Below, piece after piece: positions 46,576 to 57,685 of a DNA stretch of 64,000 bases; positions within the stretch are counted from its first letter, which is position 1, and every line of letters begins with the position of its first letter. Origin of the DNA: Quatrionicoccus australiensis (GTDB lineage Bacteria; Pseudomonadota; Gammaproteobacteria; Burkholderiales; Rhodocyclaceae); NCBI RefSeq assembly GCF_020510425.1, contig NZ_JAHBAH010000001.1, forward strand, positions 2,585,001-2,649,000, read 5' to 3'. The translations under genes and the position numbers were made by a program. Under the pieces are notes generated by a model. That model was not told the DNA's origin and made no database searches. It saw only the letters and a program-made list of their open reading frames with translations.

Positions 46576-46593
46576 AGGGCGCCGCAGCGCCCT
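46576..46593 (-). terminator. Terminator downstream of the OmpA-family gene
   Basis: AGGGCGC pairs with GCGCCCT around a CGCA loop. On the minus strand it is followed by TTTTCATTT, so it ends the OmpA-family transcript. Confidence 0.7.
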
Positions 46594-46638
46594 CAAATAT
46601 CAACTAATAGCTGGATCCTCAATCCCGGATCCTGACGC

Positions 46639-47208
46639 TCAGTCTTCCTTCTCGTACACCACGTCGGCACGGCGGTTTTCGGCCCAGGACTCTTCGTCAT
46701 GACCCTTCAGCTTCGGCCGCGATTCGCCCAGGGTCTTGATCTTGACCTGCTTTTCCGCGGCGCCGTTGCTGATGATGGCCTGGCGGACATTGTCGGCACG
46801 CTTCTGGCCGAGGCGGGTGTTGTAGCCGGCCGGGCCGCGTTCGTCGGCATTGCCTTCGATGCGCACCTGCGCGGCCGGGTGGCTGGCCAGGTAGCGGCCG
46901 TGCGCCTGCAGCGCCGGCTCGAATTCGGCCTTGACGGCCGCGTTGTCGAGGTCGAAATAGACGCTGCGCTGCGTGCGCAGGCCATTTTCATCCATCTTGA
47001 TCGGGGCGTCGTCGGTGGCCTTGGCAATGGCACTGGCGGGAGCGCCTTCGCCTTGCAGTTCGGCCGGTACCGGCTGGCCAAGCAGGCCGGGATGAACGCG
47101 CAGCGCGCCGCTTTGCGAAATATGCTTGCTGACCGGGATGTCCCTGGTTGAAGCACAGGCGGTCAACAGGACGGAAAGCAGTAGGGTGGCAGGCAGGGTG
47201 GCGCGCAT
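46639..47208 (-). CDS. OmpA-family lipoprotein (Pal-like)
   Basis: The 189-residue lipoprotein has signal and lipobox LLTAC (Cys18), a low-complexity linker to about residue 75, and a C-terminal OmpA/Pal peptidoglycan-binding domain with YFDLDNAAVK, IEGNADERGPAGYNTRLGQKR and ENRRADVVY. It tethers the outer membrane to peptidoglycan. It is not in a tol cluster, so it is probably a Pal paralog rather than Pal. It stands alone, divergent from the sulfate operon. Confidence 0.87.
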   Translation of the reverse strand: MRATLPATLLLSVLLTACASTRDIPVSKHISQSGALRVHPGLLGQPVPAELQGEGAPASAIAKATDDAPIKMDENGLRTQRSVYFDLDNAAVKAEFEPALQAHGRYLASHPAAQVRIEGNADERGPAGYNTRLGQKRADNVRQAIISNGAAEKQVKIKTLGESRPKLKGHDEESWAENRRADVVYEKED

Positions 47209-47384
47209 GGTGGGTTCGGCTGCGTATAGGAAGGCGAATGATAGCCGCTTGGGGGGCTTACGAACAGGCCTTGCTATTCCTGTGGGGATTTATATTCCGC
47301 GAGGGGATAAATAAATTCGAAACCTGTCTTTGTGGCTATAAGGATGTCGTCTAAATTAGCATTCATTAATTCATGAGGTGAACC

Positions 47385-48383
47385 ATGACCCGATTCCATC
47401 GTTCCATTTCCGGCCTGCTGCTTGCCCTGGTTGCCGGTGCCGCCCTGGCCGATGCCAGCCTGCTCAATTCCTCCTACGACGTGGCGCGCGACGTCTACAA
47501 GGACTACAACCCGCTGTTCCAGAAATACTGGAAGCAGAAGACCGGTGAAACCCTCGAACTGAAGCAGTCGCACGGCGGCTCGTCGAAACAGGTGCGTGCC
47601 GTTGCCGACGGTCTGGAAGCCGATGTGGTGACCATGAACCAGGCCAACGACATCGAGTTCCTCGCCGAGAAGGGCCTGGTCGCCAAGGACTGGACGAAAA
47701 AATTCCCGAACAATGCCTCGCCCTATACCTCGGCCATGGTCTTCATCGTGCGCAAGGGCAATCCGAAGGCGATCAAGGACTGGTCCGATGTCGCCGCACC
47801 GGGTGTGCAGATGATCATTCCGCATCCGAAGAACACCGGCAACGGCCGCAATACCTATCTCTCGGCCTGGGCCTGGGCCCTCAAGCAGCCTGGTGGCAAC
47901 GATGCCAAGGCGCAGGAATTCCTCGGCAAACTGCTGAAGAATGCGCCGCTCTTCGCTGCCGGTGGCCGTGATGCGACGACAACCTTCATGCAGCGCGGTC
48001 TGGGCGACGTGCTGATCACCTTCGAGTCCGAGGCCGAAATGATCGCCAAGGAATTCGGCAAGGGCAATTTCGAAGTCGTCTATCCCAGCCTGACGCTGCA
48101 GACCGAGTTCCCGGTCGCCGTGGTCGAGAAGGTCGTGGACAAGAAGGGAACCCGCAAGCAGGCACAGGCCTACCTGGAATACCTGTGGTCCAAGGAAGGC
48201 CAGGAGAACGCCGCGCAGAACTACCTGCGCCCGCGTGATGCCGAACTGCTCAAGAAGTACGCCGCACAGTTCCCGCCGGTCAAGACCTTCACCGTCGATG
48301 AAGTGTTCGGCAATGCCAACAAGGCGTTTTCGACCCACTTCAAGGACGGCGGCAGCTTCGACCAGATCTACGTGCAGAAATAA
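47385..48383 (+). CDS. sbp: Sulfate/thiosulfate ABC transporter substrate-binding protein
   Basis: This 332-residue periplasmic protein has a signal peptide ending near AALAD (residue 23). The Sbp/CysP landmarks are LLNSSYDVARDVYKDYN, QSHGGSSKQVRAV, VTMNQANDIEFLA and HPKNTGNGRNTY. It binds sulfate through main-chain and Ser/Trp hydrogen bonds. The start has GAGGTGA upstream. It ends right where cysT begins. A possible promoter TTGTGG-N16-TAAATT lies at 47330-47357. Confidence 0.95.
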   Translation: MTRFHRSISGLLLALVAGAALADASLLNSSYDVARDVYKDYNPLFQKYWKQKTGETLELKQSHGGSSKQVRAVADGLEADVVTMNQANDIEFLAEKGLVAKDWTKKFPNNASPYTSAMVFIVRKGNPKAIKDWSDVAAPGVQMIIPHPKNTGNGRNTYLSAWAWALKQPGGNDAKAQEFLGKLLKNAPLFAAGGRDATTTFMQRGLGDVLITFESEAEMIAKEFGKGNFEVVYPSLTLQTEFPVAVVEKVVDKKGTRKQAQAYLEYLWSKEGQENAAQNYLRPRDAELLKKYAAQFPPVKTFTVDEVFGNANKAFSTHFKDGGSFDQIYVQK

Positions 48384-49259
48384 ATGACGACAAAAACCCA
48401 CCGCGTGTTGCCCGGCTTCGGTCTGGCGCTGGGCTACACGCTGGTCTATCTCTCGCTGCTCATCCTGCTGCCGCTCGGCGGCATGATCCTCAAGGCGTCC
48501 GAGCTCGGTTTCGGCCAGATCATCGATATAGCTCTTGGCGAACGTTCGCTGGCCGCTTTCCGGGTGACCTTCGGCGCCTCGCTGGTCGCCGCCAGCATCA
48601 ACGCCTTTTTCGGCCTGATCGTGGCGTGGATCCTGGTGCGCTATCCCTTCCCCGGCAAGCGCTTCGTCGATGCCCTGGTTGATCTGCCCTTCGCCCTGCC
48701 GACGGCGGTGGCCGGCATCACGCTGGCGACGCTCTACGCCGGCAATGGCTGGCTCGGCCGGTACATCGAGCCGCTCGGCTTCAAGGTTGCCTACACGCCG
48801 CTCGGCATTGTCGTCGCACTGACCTTCATCACCCTGCCTTTCGTCGTGCGTACCTTGCAACCGGTGATCGAGGACATCGAAACCGAAGTCGAGGAGGCGG
48901 CTGCCTCGCTCGGCGCCTCGCGCTGGCAGACTTTCGTCAAGGTGATCTTCCCGGCCATCTTCCCGGCCCTGCTCACCGGTTTTGCGCTGGCTTTCGCGCG
49001 CGCCGTCGGCGAATATGGCTCGGTGATCTTCATCGCCGGCAACCTGCCGCTGATTTCGGAAATCACGCCCTTGCTGATCATCTCCAAGCTCGAGCAATAC
49101 GACGTGCTGGGCGCCACGGCGCTGGCCGTGGTCATGCTGGCGCTGTCCTTCATGCTGTTGCTGACGGTGAACGTTCTGCAATGGTGGGCGGCGAATCGCC
49201 ACAAGAACAACGAGCCGCTCGAAGCCGCCGCCGGCCGGGCCGCGGGAGGTGCGCAATGA
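48384..49259 (+). CDS. cysT: Sulfate ABC transporter permease CysT
   Basis: The 291-residue permease has six TM helices and the EAA loop EEAAASLGASRWQTFVKVIFP. The LPFALPTAVAGITLATLYA segment is typical of CysT/CysU. It adjoins sbp with no spacer and overlaps cysW by ATGA. Confidence 0.95.
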   Translation: MTTKTHRVLPGFGLALGYTLVYLSLLILLPLGGMILKASELGFGQIIDIALGERSLAAFRVTFGASLVAASINAFFGLIVAWILVRYPFPGKRFVDALVDLPFALPTAVAGITLATLYAGNGWLGRYIEPLGFKVAYTPLGIVVALTFITLPFVVRTLQPVIEDIETEVEEAAASLGASRWQTFVKVIFPAIFPALLTGFALAFARAVGEYGSVIFIAGNLPLISEITPLLIISKLEQYDVLGATALAVVMLALSFMLLLTVNVLQWWAANRHKNNEPLEAAAGRAAGGAQ

Positions 49260-50122
49260 AATCGACGCGTGCCACGCAGGAGCCGGTCTGGGTCCGCTAT
49301 ACGCTGCTCGCCATCGGCCTCGGCTTCCTGTTCTTCTTCCTCGGTCTGCCGCTGCTCGCCGTTTTTGTCGAGGCACTGGCGCAGGGCGTGCCTATTTATC
49401 TCGAAGCGCTCAAGGAGCCGGAAACGGCTTCCGCCATCGGGTTGACCGTTGGCATCGCGCTGGCCGTGCTGCCCTTCAATATCGCTTTTGGTGTCGCTGC
49501 CGCCTGGGCCATCGCCAAGTTCGAGTTTCGCGGCAAGGCGCTGCTGATCACGCTGATCGATCTGCCGTTCGCGCTTAGCCCGGTCGTTGCCGGCCTGATC
49601 TTCATCCTGCTTTTCGGTTCGCAGGGGACGTTCGGGCCATGGCTGTCCGAGCACGACATCAAGATCATCTTTGCCGTGCCCGGCATGATCCTCGCCACCT
49701 TGTTCATCACCTTCCCCTTCATTGCGCGCGAGCTGATTCCGCTGATGCAGGCGCAGGGCAAGGACGAGGAAGAGGCGGCGGTGTCGCTCGGCGCTTCCGG
49801 CTGGCAGATGTTCCGCCGCGTCACGCTGCCCAACATCAAGTGGGGCCTGCTCTACGGCGTGATCCTGTCGAATGCCCGGGCGATGGGCGAGTTCGGCGCG
49901 GTGTCGGTGGTCTCCGGCCACATCCGCGGTGAAACCAATACCCTGCCGCTGCATGTCGAGATTCTCTACAACGAATACAACGCCATCGGCGCCTTTGCCG
50001 CGGCTTCCATCCTCGCCTTGCTGGCGCTGGTCACGCTGGTCGCCAAGACCATCGTTGAGTGGCGCATGAAAAAGGAGACGGAAATGCTGTCGACCGTACT
50101 GGCGCCCGAGAAAACATCATGA
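49256..50122 (+). CDS. cysW: Sulfate ABC transporter permease CysW
   Basis: The 288-residue second permease has six helices and the loop [52 protein letters not shown] near the end is a CysW signature. The ATG at 49256 overlaps the cysT stop; upstream in-frame sequence is a shadow. The cysA start overlaps its own stop. Confidence 0.95.
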   Translation: MKSTRATQEPVWVRYTLLAIGLGFLFFFLGLPLLAVFVEALAQGVPIYLEALKEPETASAIGLTVGIALAVLPFNIAFGVAAAWAIAKFEFRGKALLITLIDLPFALSPVVAGLIFILLFGSQGTFGPWLSEHDIKIIFAVPGMILATLFITFPFIARELIPLMQAQGKDEEEAAVSLGASGWQMFRRVTLPNIKWGLLYGVILSNARAMGEFGAVSVVSGHIRGETNTLPLHVEILYNEYNAIGAFAAASILALLALVTLVAKTIVEWRMKKETEMLSTVLAPEKTS

Positions 50123-51183
50123 GTATCGAAATCCGCAACATCTCCAAGCGCTTCGGCAATTTCGTCGCGCTCGACAACATCAATCTCGCTATTCCGACCG
50201 GCGAACTGGTCGCGCTGCTCGGCCCGTCCGGCTGCGGCAAGACGACGCTGCTGCGGATCATCGCCGGTATGGAAAGCGCCGACCAAGGCGAAATCCTGTT
50301 CTCCGGCGCCGAGGCGACCCACCTGCATGCGCGCGAGCGCGAGGTCGGTTTCGTCTTCCAGCATTACGCGTTGTTCCGCCACATGACGGTGTTCGAGAAT
50401 GTCGCCTTCGGCCTGCGCGTCAAACCGCGCAAGGAGCGGCCGAACGAGGCCGAGATCAAGCGCCGGGTCATGGAGTTGCTCGGTCTGGTCCAGCTCGACT
50501 GGCTGGCCGACCGCTACCCGTCGCAACTCTCCGGCGGCCAGCGCCAGCGCATCGCGCTGGCCCGCGCGCTCGCCGTCGAACCCAAGGTACTGCTGCTCGA
50601 CGAACCGTTCGGCGCGCTCGACACCAAGGTGCGCAAGGAATTGCGTCGCTGGCTGCGCCGCCTGCACGACGAGATGCACATCTCTTCGGTGTTCGTCACG
50701 CACGACCAGGAAGAAGCGCTCGAAGTTGCCGACCGCGTCGTCGTCATGAACCATGGTCATATCGAGCAGATCGGTTCGCCCGACGAGGTTTATTCGAATC
50801 CGGCGACGCCCTTCGTCTATCAGTTCCTCGGCAACGTTAACGTGTTTCACAGCCGCGTCCAGGACGGTTATGCCGAAGTCGAGCGCAGTGAGTCGGCAGA
50901 CAAGGCGACCGCTTTCGTCCGGCCGCACGACATCGAACTTTCGCATCAGCCGGCCGAAGGCGCCTTGCAGGCCAGCGTCCAGCACGTGCATCCGATCGGG
51001 CCGCTGGTCCGTGTCGAGTTGCTGCACGGTAGCGAGATCGTCGAGGTCGAGTTGTCGCGCGAACGGCACGAGGCCCTGCAACTGGCGGTGGGCCAGCAGG
51101 TCTGGTTCCGGCCGCGCCAGATGAAGGTGTTCGGCGCGGACGCCGCACGGTCGACCGGCGAAAAACAGGCATTTCTGTTCTAG
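50119..51183 (+). CDS. cysA: Sulfate/thiosulfate ABC transporter ATP-binding protein
   Basis: The 354-residue ATPase has Walker [10 protein letters not shown] from residue 35, signature [15 protein letters not shown] and Walker [14 protein letters not shown]-terminal TOBE-like region follows with [10 protein letters not shown]. It powers sulfate uptake with the three upstream genes; ATGA overlap with cysW. The usual regulator CysB is not next to the operon. Confidence 0.95.
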   Translation: MSIEIRNISKRFGNFVALDNINLAIPTGELVALLGPSGCGKTTLLRIIAGMESADQGEILFSGAEATHLHAREREVGFVFQHYALFRHMTVFENVAFGLRVKPRKERPNEAEIKRRVMELLGLVQLDWLADRYPSQLSGGQRQRIALARALAVEPKVLLLDEPFGALDTKVRKELRRWLRRLHDEMHISSVFVTHDQEEALEVADRVVVMNHGHIEQIGSPDEVYSNPATPFVYQFLGNVNVFHSRVQDGYAEVERSESADKATAFVRPHDIELSHQPAEGALQASVQHVHPIGPLVRVELLHGSEIVEVELSRERHEALQLAVGQQVWFRPRQMKVFGADAARSTGEKQAFLF

Positions 51184-51254
51184 GCGCCGGCGGCGGCCGA
51201 GGGCGTCCGGTCGTCGCAGCCTGCGCCGGGCCGGAGAGCCGGTCGCCCGGGTGC

Positions 51255-51260
51255 TATAAT
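51255..51260 (+). promoter_or_regulatory. Probable -10 box of hemA
   Basis: A perfect TATAAT lies 35 nt before the hemA GTG. The -35 region is GC-rich and has no good match, so an activator or a weak promoter is possible. Confidence 0.5.
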
Positions 51261-51294
51261 CGCCCCCCGTTTACCCGCGCCTCGGCTTATTCCG

Positions 51295-52545
51295 GTGATC
51301 TTTACCCTCGGCATCAACCACCATTCGGCTCCGCTTGCCATTCGCGAGCGGGTGGCTTTTGGCGCCGAAAAGCTGCAGCACGCGCTGGCCGACCTGACGC
51401 GCAGCCAGCCGGTGCGCGAGGTGGCGATCCTGTCCACCTGCAATCGCACCGAGATCTACTGTTCCGCCGAGACGCCGGAAGTGGTGATCGACTGGCTGGC
51501 GCGCTACCACGGCGTCGAGCGCAGCGAGATTGCCCCTTACCTCTATACGCACGACCAGCCCGAAGCCATCCGCCACGCCTTCCGCGTCGCCAGCGGCCTC
51601 GACTCCATGGTCATCGGCGAGCCGCAGATCCTCGGCCAGATGAAGGATGCCGTGCGCGCCGCCGAAGAGAGCGGCACGCTCGGTTCGCAATTGCACAAGC
51701 TCTTCCAGCGCTCCTTTTCGGTTGCCAAGGAAGTGCGCAGCACGACGGCGATCGGCGCCAACATCGTGTCGATGGCGGCTGCCGGTGTACATCTCGCCGA
51801 GCGCATTTTTGAATCGGTCGGCGAGCAGCGCATCCTGTTCATCGGCGCCGGCGAAATGATCGAGCTGTGCGCCGCGCATTTCTGCGCCCGCCAGCCGAAG
51901 CAGGTGACCATCGCCAACCGCACGCTGGAACGTGGTCGCGCCCTGGCCGAGCGCTATAACGGTACCGCCATCCGTCTCGACGAACTGGGTGAGCACCTGG
52001 CGCAGCACGACATCGTCGTCTCCTGTACCGCCAGCCCGCTGCCGATCATCGGTCTGGGCATGGTCGAGCGCGCCGTCAAGGCACGCCGGCACCGGCCGAT
52101 GTTCATGGTCGACCTGGCCGTGCCGCGTGATATCGAGGAAGAAGTCGGCGAACTCGACGACGTCTTCCTCTATAGCGTCGATGATCTGGCCCAGGTCGTC
52201 GAAAGCGGCCTCGAATCGCGCCAGGCCGCCGTCGTCGAAGCCGAAGACATCATTGCCGCCCGCGTCCGTGATTTCCAGGCCTGGCTGCAGTCGCGTGACA
52301 CCGTGCCGGTGATCCGCTCGCTGCGCGACTCGGCCGAACGCATGCGCCGGCACGAGATGGAACACGCGATGAAGCTGCTGGCCAAGGGCGAACCGGCGGA
52401 AAAAGTGCTGGAACATCTGTCGCACCGACTGACCAACAAGTTTTTGCACACGCCGACGCAGGCACTCAATCTCGCCGATGACGTCGAGCGCAACGAGTTG
52501 CAGACCGCCGCTTCAAGACTCTTCGGTCTGCACGCTGGCGACTGA
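51295..52545 (+). CDS. hemA: Glutamyl-tRNA reductase
   Basis: This 416-residue enzyme reduces glutamyl-tRNA(Glu) to glutamate-1-semialdehyde, the first step of tetrapyrrole synthesis. The catalytic Cys49 lies in [12 protein letters not shown]. The NADPH domain has [12 protein letters not shown], and a helical dimerization domain makes up the C-terminus. It starts with GTG, placing [12 protein letters not shown] correctly. prfA and prmC often follow hemA directly; here a minus-strand GGDEF gene is inserted between them. Confidence 0.95.
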   Translation: MIFTLGINHHSAPLAIRERVAFGAEKLQHALADLTRSQPVREVAILSTCNRTEIYCSAETPEVVIDWLARYHGVERSEIAPYLYTHDQPEAIRHAFRVASGLDSMVIGEPQILGQMKDAVRAAEESGTLGSQLHKLFQRSFSVAKEVRSTTAIGANIVSMAAAGVHLAERIFESVGEQRILFIGAGEMIELCAAHFCARQPKQVTIANRTLERGRALAERYNGTAIRLDELGEHLAQHDIVVSCTASPLPIIGLGMVERAVKARRHRPMFMVDLAVPRDIEEEVGELDDVFLYSVDDLAQVVESGLESRQAAVVEAEDIIAARVRDFQAWLQSRDTVPVIRSLRDSAERMRRHEMEHAMKLLAKGEPAEKVLEHLSHRLTNKFLHTPTQALNLADDVERNELQTAASRLFGLHAGD

Positions 52546-52546
52546 C

Positions 52547-54169
52547 TCAGCCTTCGTTGCCGGGGGCGAGTACCAGCCGGTTGCGTCCCTTGCGCTTGGC
52601 TTCCAGCAGTGACTCATCGGCGGCGCCGATCAGGTCGGAAACACTGCGGTAATCGGGCAGGGCGGCGACGCCGCAACTGAACGTGGCGCGCAGCGTGCCC
52701 TGAGTGTGGGTGTGCGGCAATTGCGAGAAGTCTTCCCTGACCTGTTCGAGCAGCGCAATGGCGCGGTTCAGCTCGACATCGGGCAGCGCAATGATGAATT
52801 CCTCGCCGCCATAACGGCCGACCAGATCAGAGTTGCGCAGGCGGCCGCGCAGCAGCCAGGCGAGGCTGCGGATGACCTGGTCGCCAACCGGGTGGCCGAA
52901 GGTGTCGTTGACCATCTTGAAACGGTCGATGTCGATCATCGCCACGACCAGTTTGCCATCCTGCCCGACGTTCTGCAGCAGGCGCTCGATCTGTTCCTTC
53001 GAGGTCGAGTGGTTGAGCAGTCCGGTCAGACTGTCATGCTGGCCGGAGTAGAGCATTTCACGGTAGCGCTCGATCTTGGTCTTGACCACGGAGGCCAGGA
53101 TGATCGGATTGACCGGCTTGGTCAGGAACTGGTCGCCACCGAGGCGCAAGGCTTCGACCTGCTGCACGATGTCGGTCTCACTCGACAGGTAGATCACCGG
53201 CAGCGACTGGTAGTCGCGGATCTGGCGCAGCGCGCTGGTGACCTCGACGCCGGTGCAGAAGGGCATGTACATGTCCATCAGGATCGCGTCCGGCCGGTAT
53301 TCGGCGGCGGCTTCGAGGAGCAGGCGCGGATCGTTGATGGCGCGGCTGTCGATGCCGTGCTGCGACAGCGAGCGGCGGATATGGGCGACGGCAGTCGCCG
53401 AGTCCTCGACGACCAGCACGCGGTGCATTTCCTGTTCGCGCATTTCGACCAGGTCGAGTATGCGCGACAGCACGTCGCTGACCTTGTTGCCGACCGGCAC
53501 GCAGGCATCGGCGCCGGCGCGCTGCAGCAGCACGATGCTCTGCAGGTTGGAGGGCACGGCCAGGCAATAGAAGTAGCTGGTCGGGAAGCGGGTGCGCAGG
53601 GCGACGATGGCGGCGATTTCGGCCGGCGGATAGGCTCGCCCCTCGCGATCCGGAATGAAGGCGAAGGCGAGCGCAGGTTCGTTGTCTTCCGGCTGCGCGC
53701 CCCAGCGCAGGTATTCCGGCGTAAAACCGAAAAAGCTTAGCTGCTCGCCGAGCGAGCCGGCCCACGGATGGTCGGCACGCGAAACCAGGACGACCCGGCG
53801 CGGCCGGTTCCAGGTGTCTTCGCAATGTCCCTCGGCGGCATCGAGAATGCGCCGGGCGAGGACCGCCGGGGTTTCATTGCGTTGCAGTTCGGCCAGGATG
53901 ATGTTCAGTTTGCGCTCGATGCCATTGGCCTGGTCGAGCGGGACTGGGTGCATGGAACTATCGGCAAACAGCGACAGCGCCGTGTTTTCGAGTTCCTGAC
54001 AGGCGCGGACAAGCCCCGGCAGATGCTGGCGGTTGAGGTGCTCGGTCAACCCGTTGAGCGACAGGGTGAATTCGACAAAGGCATCGAAGTCGCCGTTGGC
54101 ACGGTAGGTTTCCCAGCCTCGCTCCAGCGTTTGAGCCAGGGCAATGATGGATTGCGGAAAGTTGAACAT
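52547..54169 (-). CDS. Response regulator with GGDEF domain (PleD-like)
   Basis: The 540-residue protein has an N-terminal helical region (1-110) and a degenerate receiver-like domain (about 124-240, no clear Asp). A second receiver has phosphoacceptor D299 in [10 protein letters not shown], and a GGDEF domain has GGEEF at 454-458 with an RNSD I-site at 445-448. It should make c-di-GMP on phosphorylation. The ATG at 54169 is preferred to a TTG eight codons upstream. It interrupts the usual hemA-prfA junction, converging on hemA with a 1-nt gap. Confidence 0.9.
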   Translation of the reverse strand: MFNFPQSIIALAQTLERGWETYRANGDFDAFVEFTLSLNGLTEHLNRQHLPGLVRACQELENTALSLFADSSMHPVPLDQANGIERKLNIILAELQRNETPAVLARRILDAAEGHCEDTWNRPRRVVLVSRADHPWAGSLGEQLSFFGFTPEYLRWGAQPEDNEPALAFAFIPDREGRAYPPAEIAAIVALRTRFPTSYFYCLAVPSNLQSIVLLQRAGADACVPVGNKVSDVLSRILDLVEMREQEMHRVLVVEDSATAVAHIRRSLSQHGIDSRAINDPRLLLEAAAEYRPDAILMDMYMPFCTGVEVTSALRQIRDYQSLPVIYLSSETDIVQQVEALRLGGDQFLTKPVNPIILASVVKTKIERYREMLYSGQHDSLTGLLNHSTSKEQIERLLQNVGQDGKLVVAMIDIDRFKMVNDTFGHPVGDQVIRSLAWLLRGRLRNSDLVGRYGGEEFIIALPDVELNRAIALLEQVREDFSQLPHTHTQGTLRATFSCGVAALPDYRSVSDLIGAADESLLEAKRKGRNRLVLAPGNEG

Positions 54170-54300
54170 CAGGTCTTTTTCAGAATCGCGCAATTATGCT
54201 GATGGAACGTTCCTCTGGCAATCATGTTCGCTCGCCGGGAGCTGCTGAAACCGGTTACCATTACGCCCCTTCGAACCCCCCGGCCGGCTGGCCAAAAGCA

Positions 54301-55383
54301 ATGAAATCGAGCATTCGCCAAAAACTGGATCTGCTGGTCGATCGTCTCGACGAAATCGACCGCATGCTGTCGGCCCCGAGTACGGCCGGCGACATGGACC
54401 AGTTTCGCAAGCTGTCGCGCGAACGGGCCGAACTCGATCCGGTCATAGCCCAGTTTAACGCGTTTCGTCAGGCCGAGAACGATCTGGCCGAAGCCGAAGC
54501 AATGCGCGCCGATCCGGAGATGCGCGATTTCGCCGAAGAGGAAATCGCCGCCGCCAAGGCGCGTCTGCCCGAACTCGAAATCGAACTGCAGAAGCTGCTG
54601 CTGCCGAAAGACCCCAACGACGAGCGCAGCGTGCTGCTCGAAATCCGCGCCGGTACCGGTGGCGACGAATCGGCGCTGTTCGCCGGCGACCTCTTCCGCA
54701 TGTATTCGCGCTTTGCCGAGCGGCAGCGCTGGCAGGTCGAAGTGATGTCGGCCAGTGAATCCGAGCTGGGCGGCTACCGCGAAATCATCTGCCGCATCGC
54801 CGGCAACGGCGCCTATTCGCGCCTCAAGTTCGAATCGGGCGGGCATCGCGTGCAGCGCGTGCCGGAAACCGAAACCCAGGGCCGCATCCATACCTCGGCG
54901 TGCACCGTGGCGATCATGCCGGAAGCCGACGAGGTCGAGGACGTCAATCTCAACCCGGCCGATCTGCGCATCGACACCTTCCGCGCCTCGGGCGCCGGCG
55001 GTCAACACATCAACAAGACCGATTCCGCGGTGCGCATCACGCACCTCCCGACCGGCATCGTCGCTGAATGCCAGGACGGCCGTTCGCAGCACGCCAACAA
55101 GGCGTCGGCGATGAAGGTGTTGGCGGCGCGCATCAAGGACGTGCAGGTGCGCGCGCAGCAGGCGCACATCTCGAGCACCCGCAAGAGCCTGATCGGCTCC
55201 GGCGACCGTTCCGAGCGCATCCGCACCTACAACTTCCCGCAGGGCCGGATCACCGATCACCGCATCAACCTGACGCTGTACAAGATCGCCGCGATCATGG
55301 ACGGCGACATGGACGAACTGCTCGGTGCGCTCGCCGCCGAACACCAGGCCGACCTGCTGGCGGAACTCGCCGAGCAGAATTGA
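54301..55383 (+). CDS. prfA: Peptide chain release factor 1
   Basis: The 360-residue factor reads UAA and UAG. The catalytic GGQ is at 233-235 ([10 protein letters not shown]). The codon-recognition tripeptide is P188-E-T rather than the E. coli PAT, a common variant. A longer upstream frame is not needed because [12 protein letters not shown] is the normal RF1 start. It is coupled to prmC, which methylates its GGQ glutamine. Confidence 0.96.
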   Translation: MKSSIRQKLDLLVDRLDEIDRMLSAPSTAGDMDQFRKLSRERAELDPVIAQFNAFRQAENDLAEAEAMRADPEMRDFAEEEIAAAKARLPELEIELQKLLLPKDPNDERSVLLEIRAGTGGDESALFAGDLFRMYSRFAERQRWQVEVMSASESELGGYREIICRIAGNGAYSRLKFESGGHRVQRVPETETQGRIHTSACTVAIMPEADEVEDVNLNPADLRIDTFRASGAGGQHINKTDSAVRITHLPTGIVAECQDGRSQHANKASAMKVLAARIKDVQVRAQQAHISSTRKSLIGSGDRSERIRTYNFPQGRITDHRINLTLYKIAAIMDGDMDELLGALAAEHQADLLAELAEQN

Positions 55384-55385
55384 AA

Positions 55386-56207
55386 ATGACGCTTTTTGAA
55401 GCGTTGACCGCGGCGCGGCAAAAAATCGACCGGCTCGATGCCCGCCTGCTGCTGCAATACGCCACCGGCTGTAGCCACACCGATCTGCTGGCGCGCCCGG
55501 AAATGCCGGTGATTGCGCCGGCTTACGCGCAATTCGCCGAGTGGGTCGAACGCCGCGCGGCCGGCGAACCTCTTGCCTATCTGGTCGGCGAGGCTGAATT
55601 CCGCGGCCGTGTCTTCCAGGTTTCGCCCGAGGTGCTGATTCCGCGCCCGGAAACCGAGGTGCTGATTGAATTGGCACTTGAACGCCTGCAAGGTCTTGAA
55701 CAGCCGCGCATTCTCGATCTCGGCACCGGCTCCGGCATCGTCGCCATTTCGCTGGCGCTGGAATGTCCTGGCGCGCAAGTCACAGCGGTCGACCTGTCGG
55801 CGGGGGCAATTTCCGTCGCCCGCAACAATGCCGGCCGGCTCGGCGCCCGCATCGATTTCCGCACCGGCAGCTGGTTCGACCCGGTGCCCGGCGAGCATTT
55901 TGACCTGATCGTCTCCAACCCGCCCTACATCGCCGACGGCGACCCGCACCTGGCGCTGAACGGCCTGCCTTTCGAACCGCAGATGGCGCTTACCGACCAG
56001 GAGGCGGGCGGCAACGGTCTGGCCTGCATCCGCGCGATCGTCGCGGGCGCCGCCGCGCATCTCCCCCCCGGCTGCTGGCTGCTTTTCGAGCATGGCTACG
56101 ATCAGGGCGCAGCGAGCCGGAACTTATTGGCCGCGGCCGGGCTCAAAGCGGCATTCACTCATCCCGATCTGGCCGGCATCGACCGGGTCAGCGGCGCCCA
56201 TCTTTAA
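55386..56207 (+). CDS. prmC: Peptide chain release factor N(5)-glutamine methyltransferase
   Basis: The 273-residue SAM enzyme methylates the GGQ Gln of release factors. It has an N-terminal helical domain, motif I LDLGTGSGIVAISLA and the catalytic NPPY (LIVSNPPYIADGDPHL). It starts 2 nt after the prfA stop and is followed by grxD with a 12-nt gap. Confidence 0.95.
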   Translation: MTLFEALTAARQKIDRLDARLLLQYATGCSHTDLLARPEMPVIAPAYAQFAEWVERRAAGEPLAYLVGEAEFRGRVFQVSPEVLIPRPETEVLIELALERLQGLEQPRILDLGTGSGIVAISLALECPGAQVTAVDLSAGAISVARNNAGRLGARIDFRTGSWFDPVPGEHFDLIVSNPPYIADGDPHLALNGLPFEPQMALTDQEAGGNGLACIRAIVAGAAAHLPPGCWLLFEHGYDQGAASRNLLAAAGLKAAFTHPDLAGIDRVSGAHL

Positions 56208-56219
56208 TCAGGAGCAAGC

Positions 56220-56543
56220 ATGTCCGACGTACAAAAACGCATTCACGATACCGTTACTTCCAATCCGGTCGTCCTTTTCATGAAGGGTGATGCCCGCTTC
56301 CCGCAATGCGGCTTCTCCGCCACCGTCGTGCAGATTCTCAAGGTCTGCGGCGTCGAGGACTTCGTCACGGTCAACGTGCTCGCCGACGAGGAAATCCGCA
56401 ACGGCGTCAAGGAATATGCCAACTGGCCGACCATTCCGCAGCTCTACATCAAGGGTGAATTCGTCGGCGGCTGCGACATCGCCAAGGAGATGTACCAGGC
56501 CGGCGAACTGCAGAAATTGCTGGAAGGCATTGCCAAGGCCTGA
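56220..56543 (+). CDS. grxD: Monothiol glutaredoxin Grx4
   Basis: This 107-residue protein carries the monothiol site CGFS (Cys30) with KGDARFPQ before it. [23 protein letters not shown] gives the glutathione-binding and cluster-binding surface. Grx4 proteins bind a [2Fe-2S] cluster and deliver it to target proteins. The prfA-prmC-grxD order is conserved. A terminator follows. Confidence 0.96.
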   Translation: MSDVQKRIHDTVTSNPVVLFMKGDARFPQCGFSATVVQILKVCGVEDFVTVNVLADEEIRNGVKEYANWPTIPQLYIKGEFVGGCDIAKEMYQAGELQKLLEGIAKA

Positions 56544-56559
56544 GTTTTTCGTTTGCCCA

Positions 56560-56592
56560 AAGACAAAGCCCGCCATCGGCGGGCTTTGTCTT
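56560..56592. terminator. Bidirectional Rho-independent terminator
   Basis: AAGACAAAGCCCGCC pairs with GGCGGGCTTTGTCTT, a 15-bp stem with a 3-nt loop, between grxD and the convergent cheB gene. T tracts lie on both sides. Confidence 0.9.
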
Positions 56593-56593
56593 T

Positions 56594-57685
56594 TCAGCTC
56601 TTGCGGCTGATCCGGCCGAGAATCGCTTCCGGGATGTTTTTCAGGGGTAAAACCTTGTCGACCGCCCCGAGCTTGACCGCTTCCTTCGGCATGCCGTAAA
56701 CGACGCAGCTGTCTTCATCCTGGCCGATCGTCCAGGCCCCGGCGTCGTGCATTTCCTTGAGCCCCTTGGCGCCATCGTCGCCCATGCCGGTCATGATGAT
56801 GCCGACCGCATTCCTGCCGGCAAAACGGGCCGCCGAGCGGAACAGCACATCGACCGACGGGCAGTGCCGGCTGACCGGGGGGCCGTCGACGACATCGACC
56901 ACGTACTGGGCGCCGCTGCGCTTGAGCAGCATGTGCTTGCCGCCCGGCGCGATCAGGGCGCGTCCGGCCATCACCCGGTCGCCGTGCGCGGCTTCCTTGA
57001 CCTCGATCTGGCACAGGCCGTTCAGCCGCTGCGCGAAGGCGGCCGTGAATTTTTCCGGCATGTGCTGGACGACGACGATGCCGGGGCAGACGCGGGGCAA
57101 GGCGGTCAGTACGACTTCCAGTGCTTGCGTGCCACCGGTCGAGGTGCCGATCGCGACGATGCTCTCGGTGGTCTGCGCCATGGCCTGATTCTGGCCGTTG
57201 GCGGCGAGGATCACGTCGGCGGACAGCTTCGGGGCGCTTGCCGTGAGTGGTGTGAGCGGCCGGGCCGGGCCGAGGCGCTTGATATTCGCCTTCGCGGCGG
57301 CCTTGATGGCATGGATCAGTTCGCCGGCGCTTTCGATCAGGAACTGGCGCAGCGCCGTCTTCGGCTTGGTAACGATGGTGAACGCACCGGCGGCGAGAAC
57401 CTGCATGGCCGTCTCCGAGCCGCGCTCGGTCAGCGTTGAGCAGATGACGACCGGGGTCGGGCGGGTCGCCATGATCTTCTTCAAAAAGGTCACCCCATCC
57501 ATGCGCGGCATTTCGACATCGAGGACGATGACGTCGGGCCAGGCCTTCTGCATTCTCTCGAGCGCGAAGATCGGATCCGGTGCGGTGGCGATGACCTCGA
57601 TCCCGGTGTCTTCGGCCAGGCTGGCCGAGAGTACCTGGCGGACAACGGCCGAATCATCGACGATCATTACCTTGATTGCTGACAT
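56594..57685 (-). CDS. cheB: Chemotaxis response regulator protein-glutamate methylesterase CheB
   Basis: The 363-residue protein has a receiver domain with phosphoacceptor D56, a linker of about 50 residues, and the methylesterase domain. The catalytic triad is S182 (GTSTGG), H208 (VVQHMPEKF) and D304 (GMGDDGAKG). It demethylates and deamidates MCPs. It is the last gene of the chemotaxis run, and its start lies inside the end of cheD (19-nt overlap). Confidence 0.96.
   Translation of the reverse strand: MSAIKVMIVDDSAVVRQVLSASLAEDTGIEVIATAPDPIFALERMQKAWPDVIVLDVEMPRMDGVTFLKKIMATRPTPVVICSTLTERGSETAMQVLAAGAFTIVTKPKTALRQFLIESAGELIHAIKAAAKANIKRLGPARPLTPLTASAPKLSADVILAANGQNQAMAQTTESIVAIGTSTGGTQALEVVLTALPRVCPGIVVVQHMPEKFTAAFAQRLNGLCQIEVKEAAHGDRVMAGRALIAPGGKHMLLKRSGAQYVVDVVDGPPVSRHCPSVDVLFRSAARFAGRNAVGIIMTGMGDDGAKGLKEMHDAGAWTIGQDEDSCVVYGMPKEAVKLGAVDKVLPLKNIPEAILGRISRKS

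Noticed and set aside
46155..46638. An antitoxin (HicB) gene next to the HicA-like protein
   Set aside because: The only overlapping frames are shadows of pgpA and the HicA-like gene itself. The downstream gap is 75 nt.
47274..49376. A 700-codon minus-strand open frame
   Set aside because: It is antisense to sbp and cysT, rich in Arg/Gly/Asp as expected for a shadow frame.
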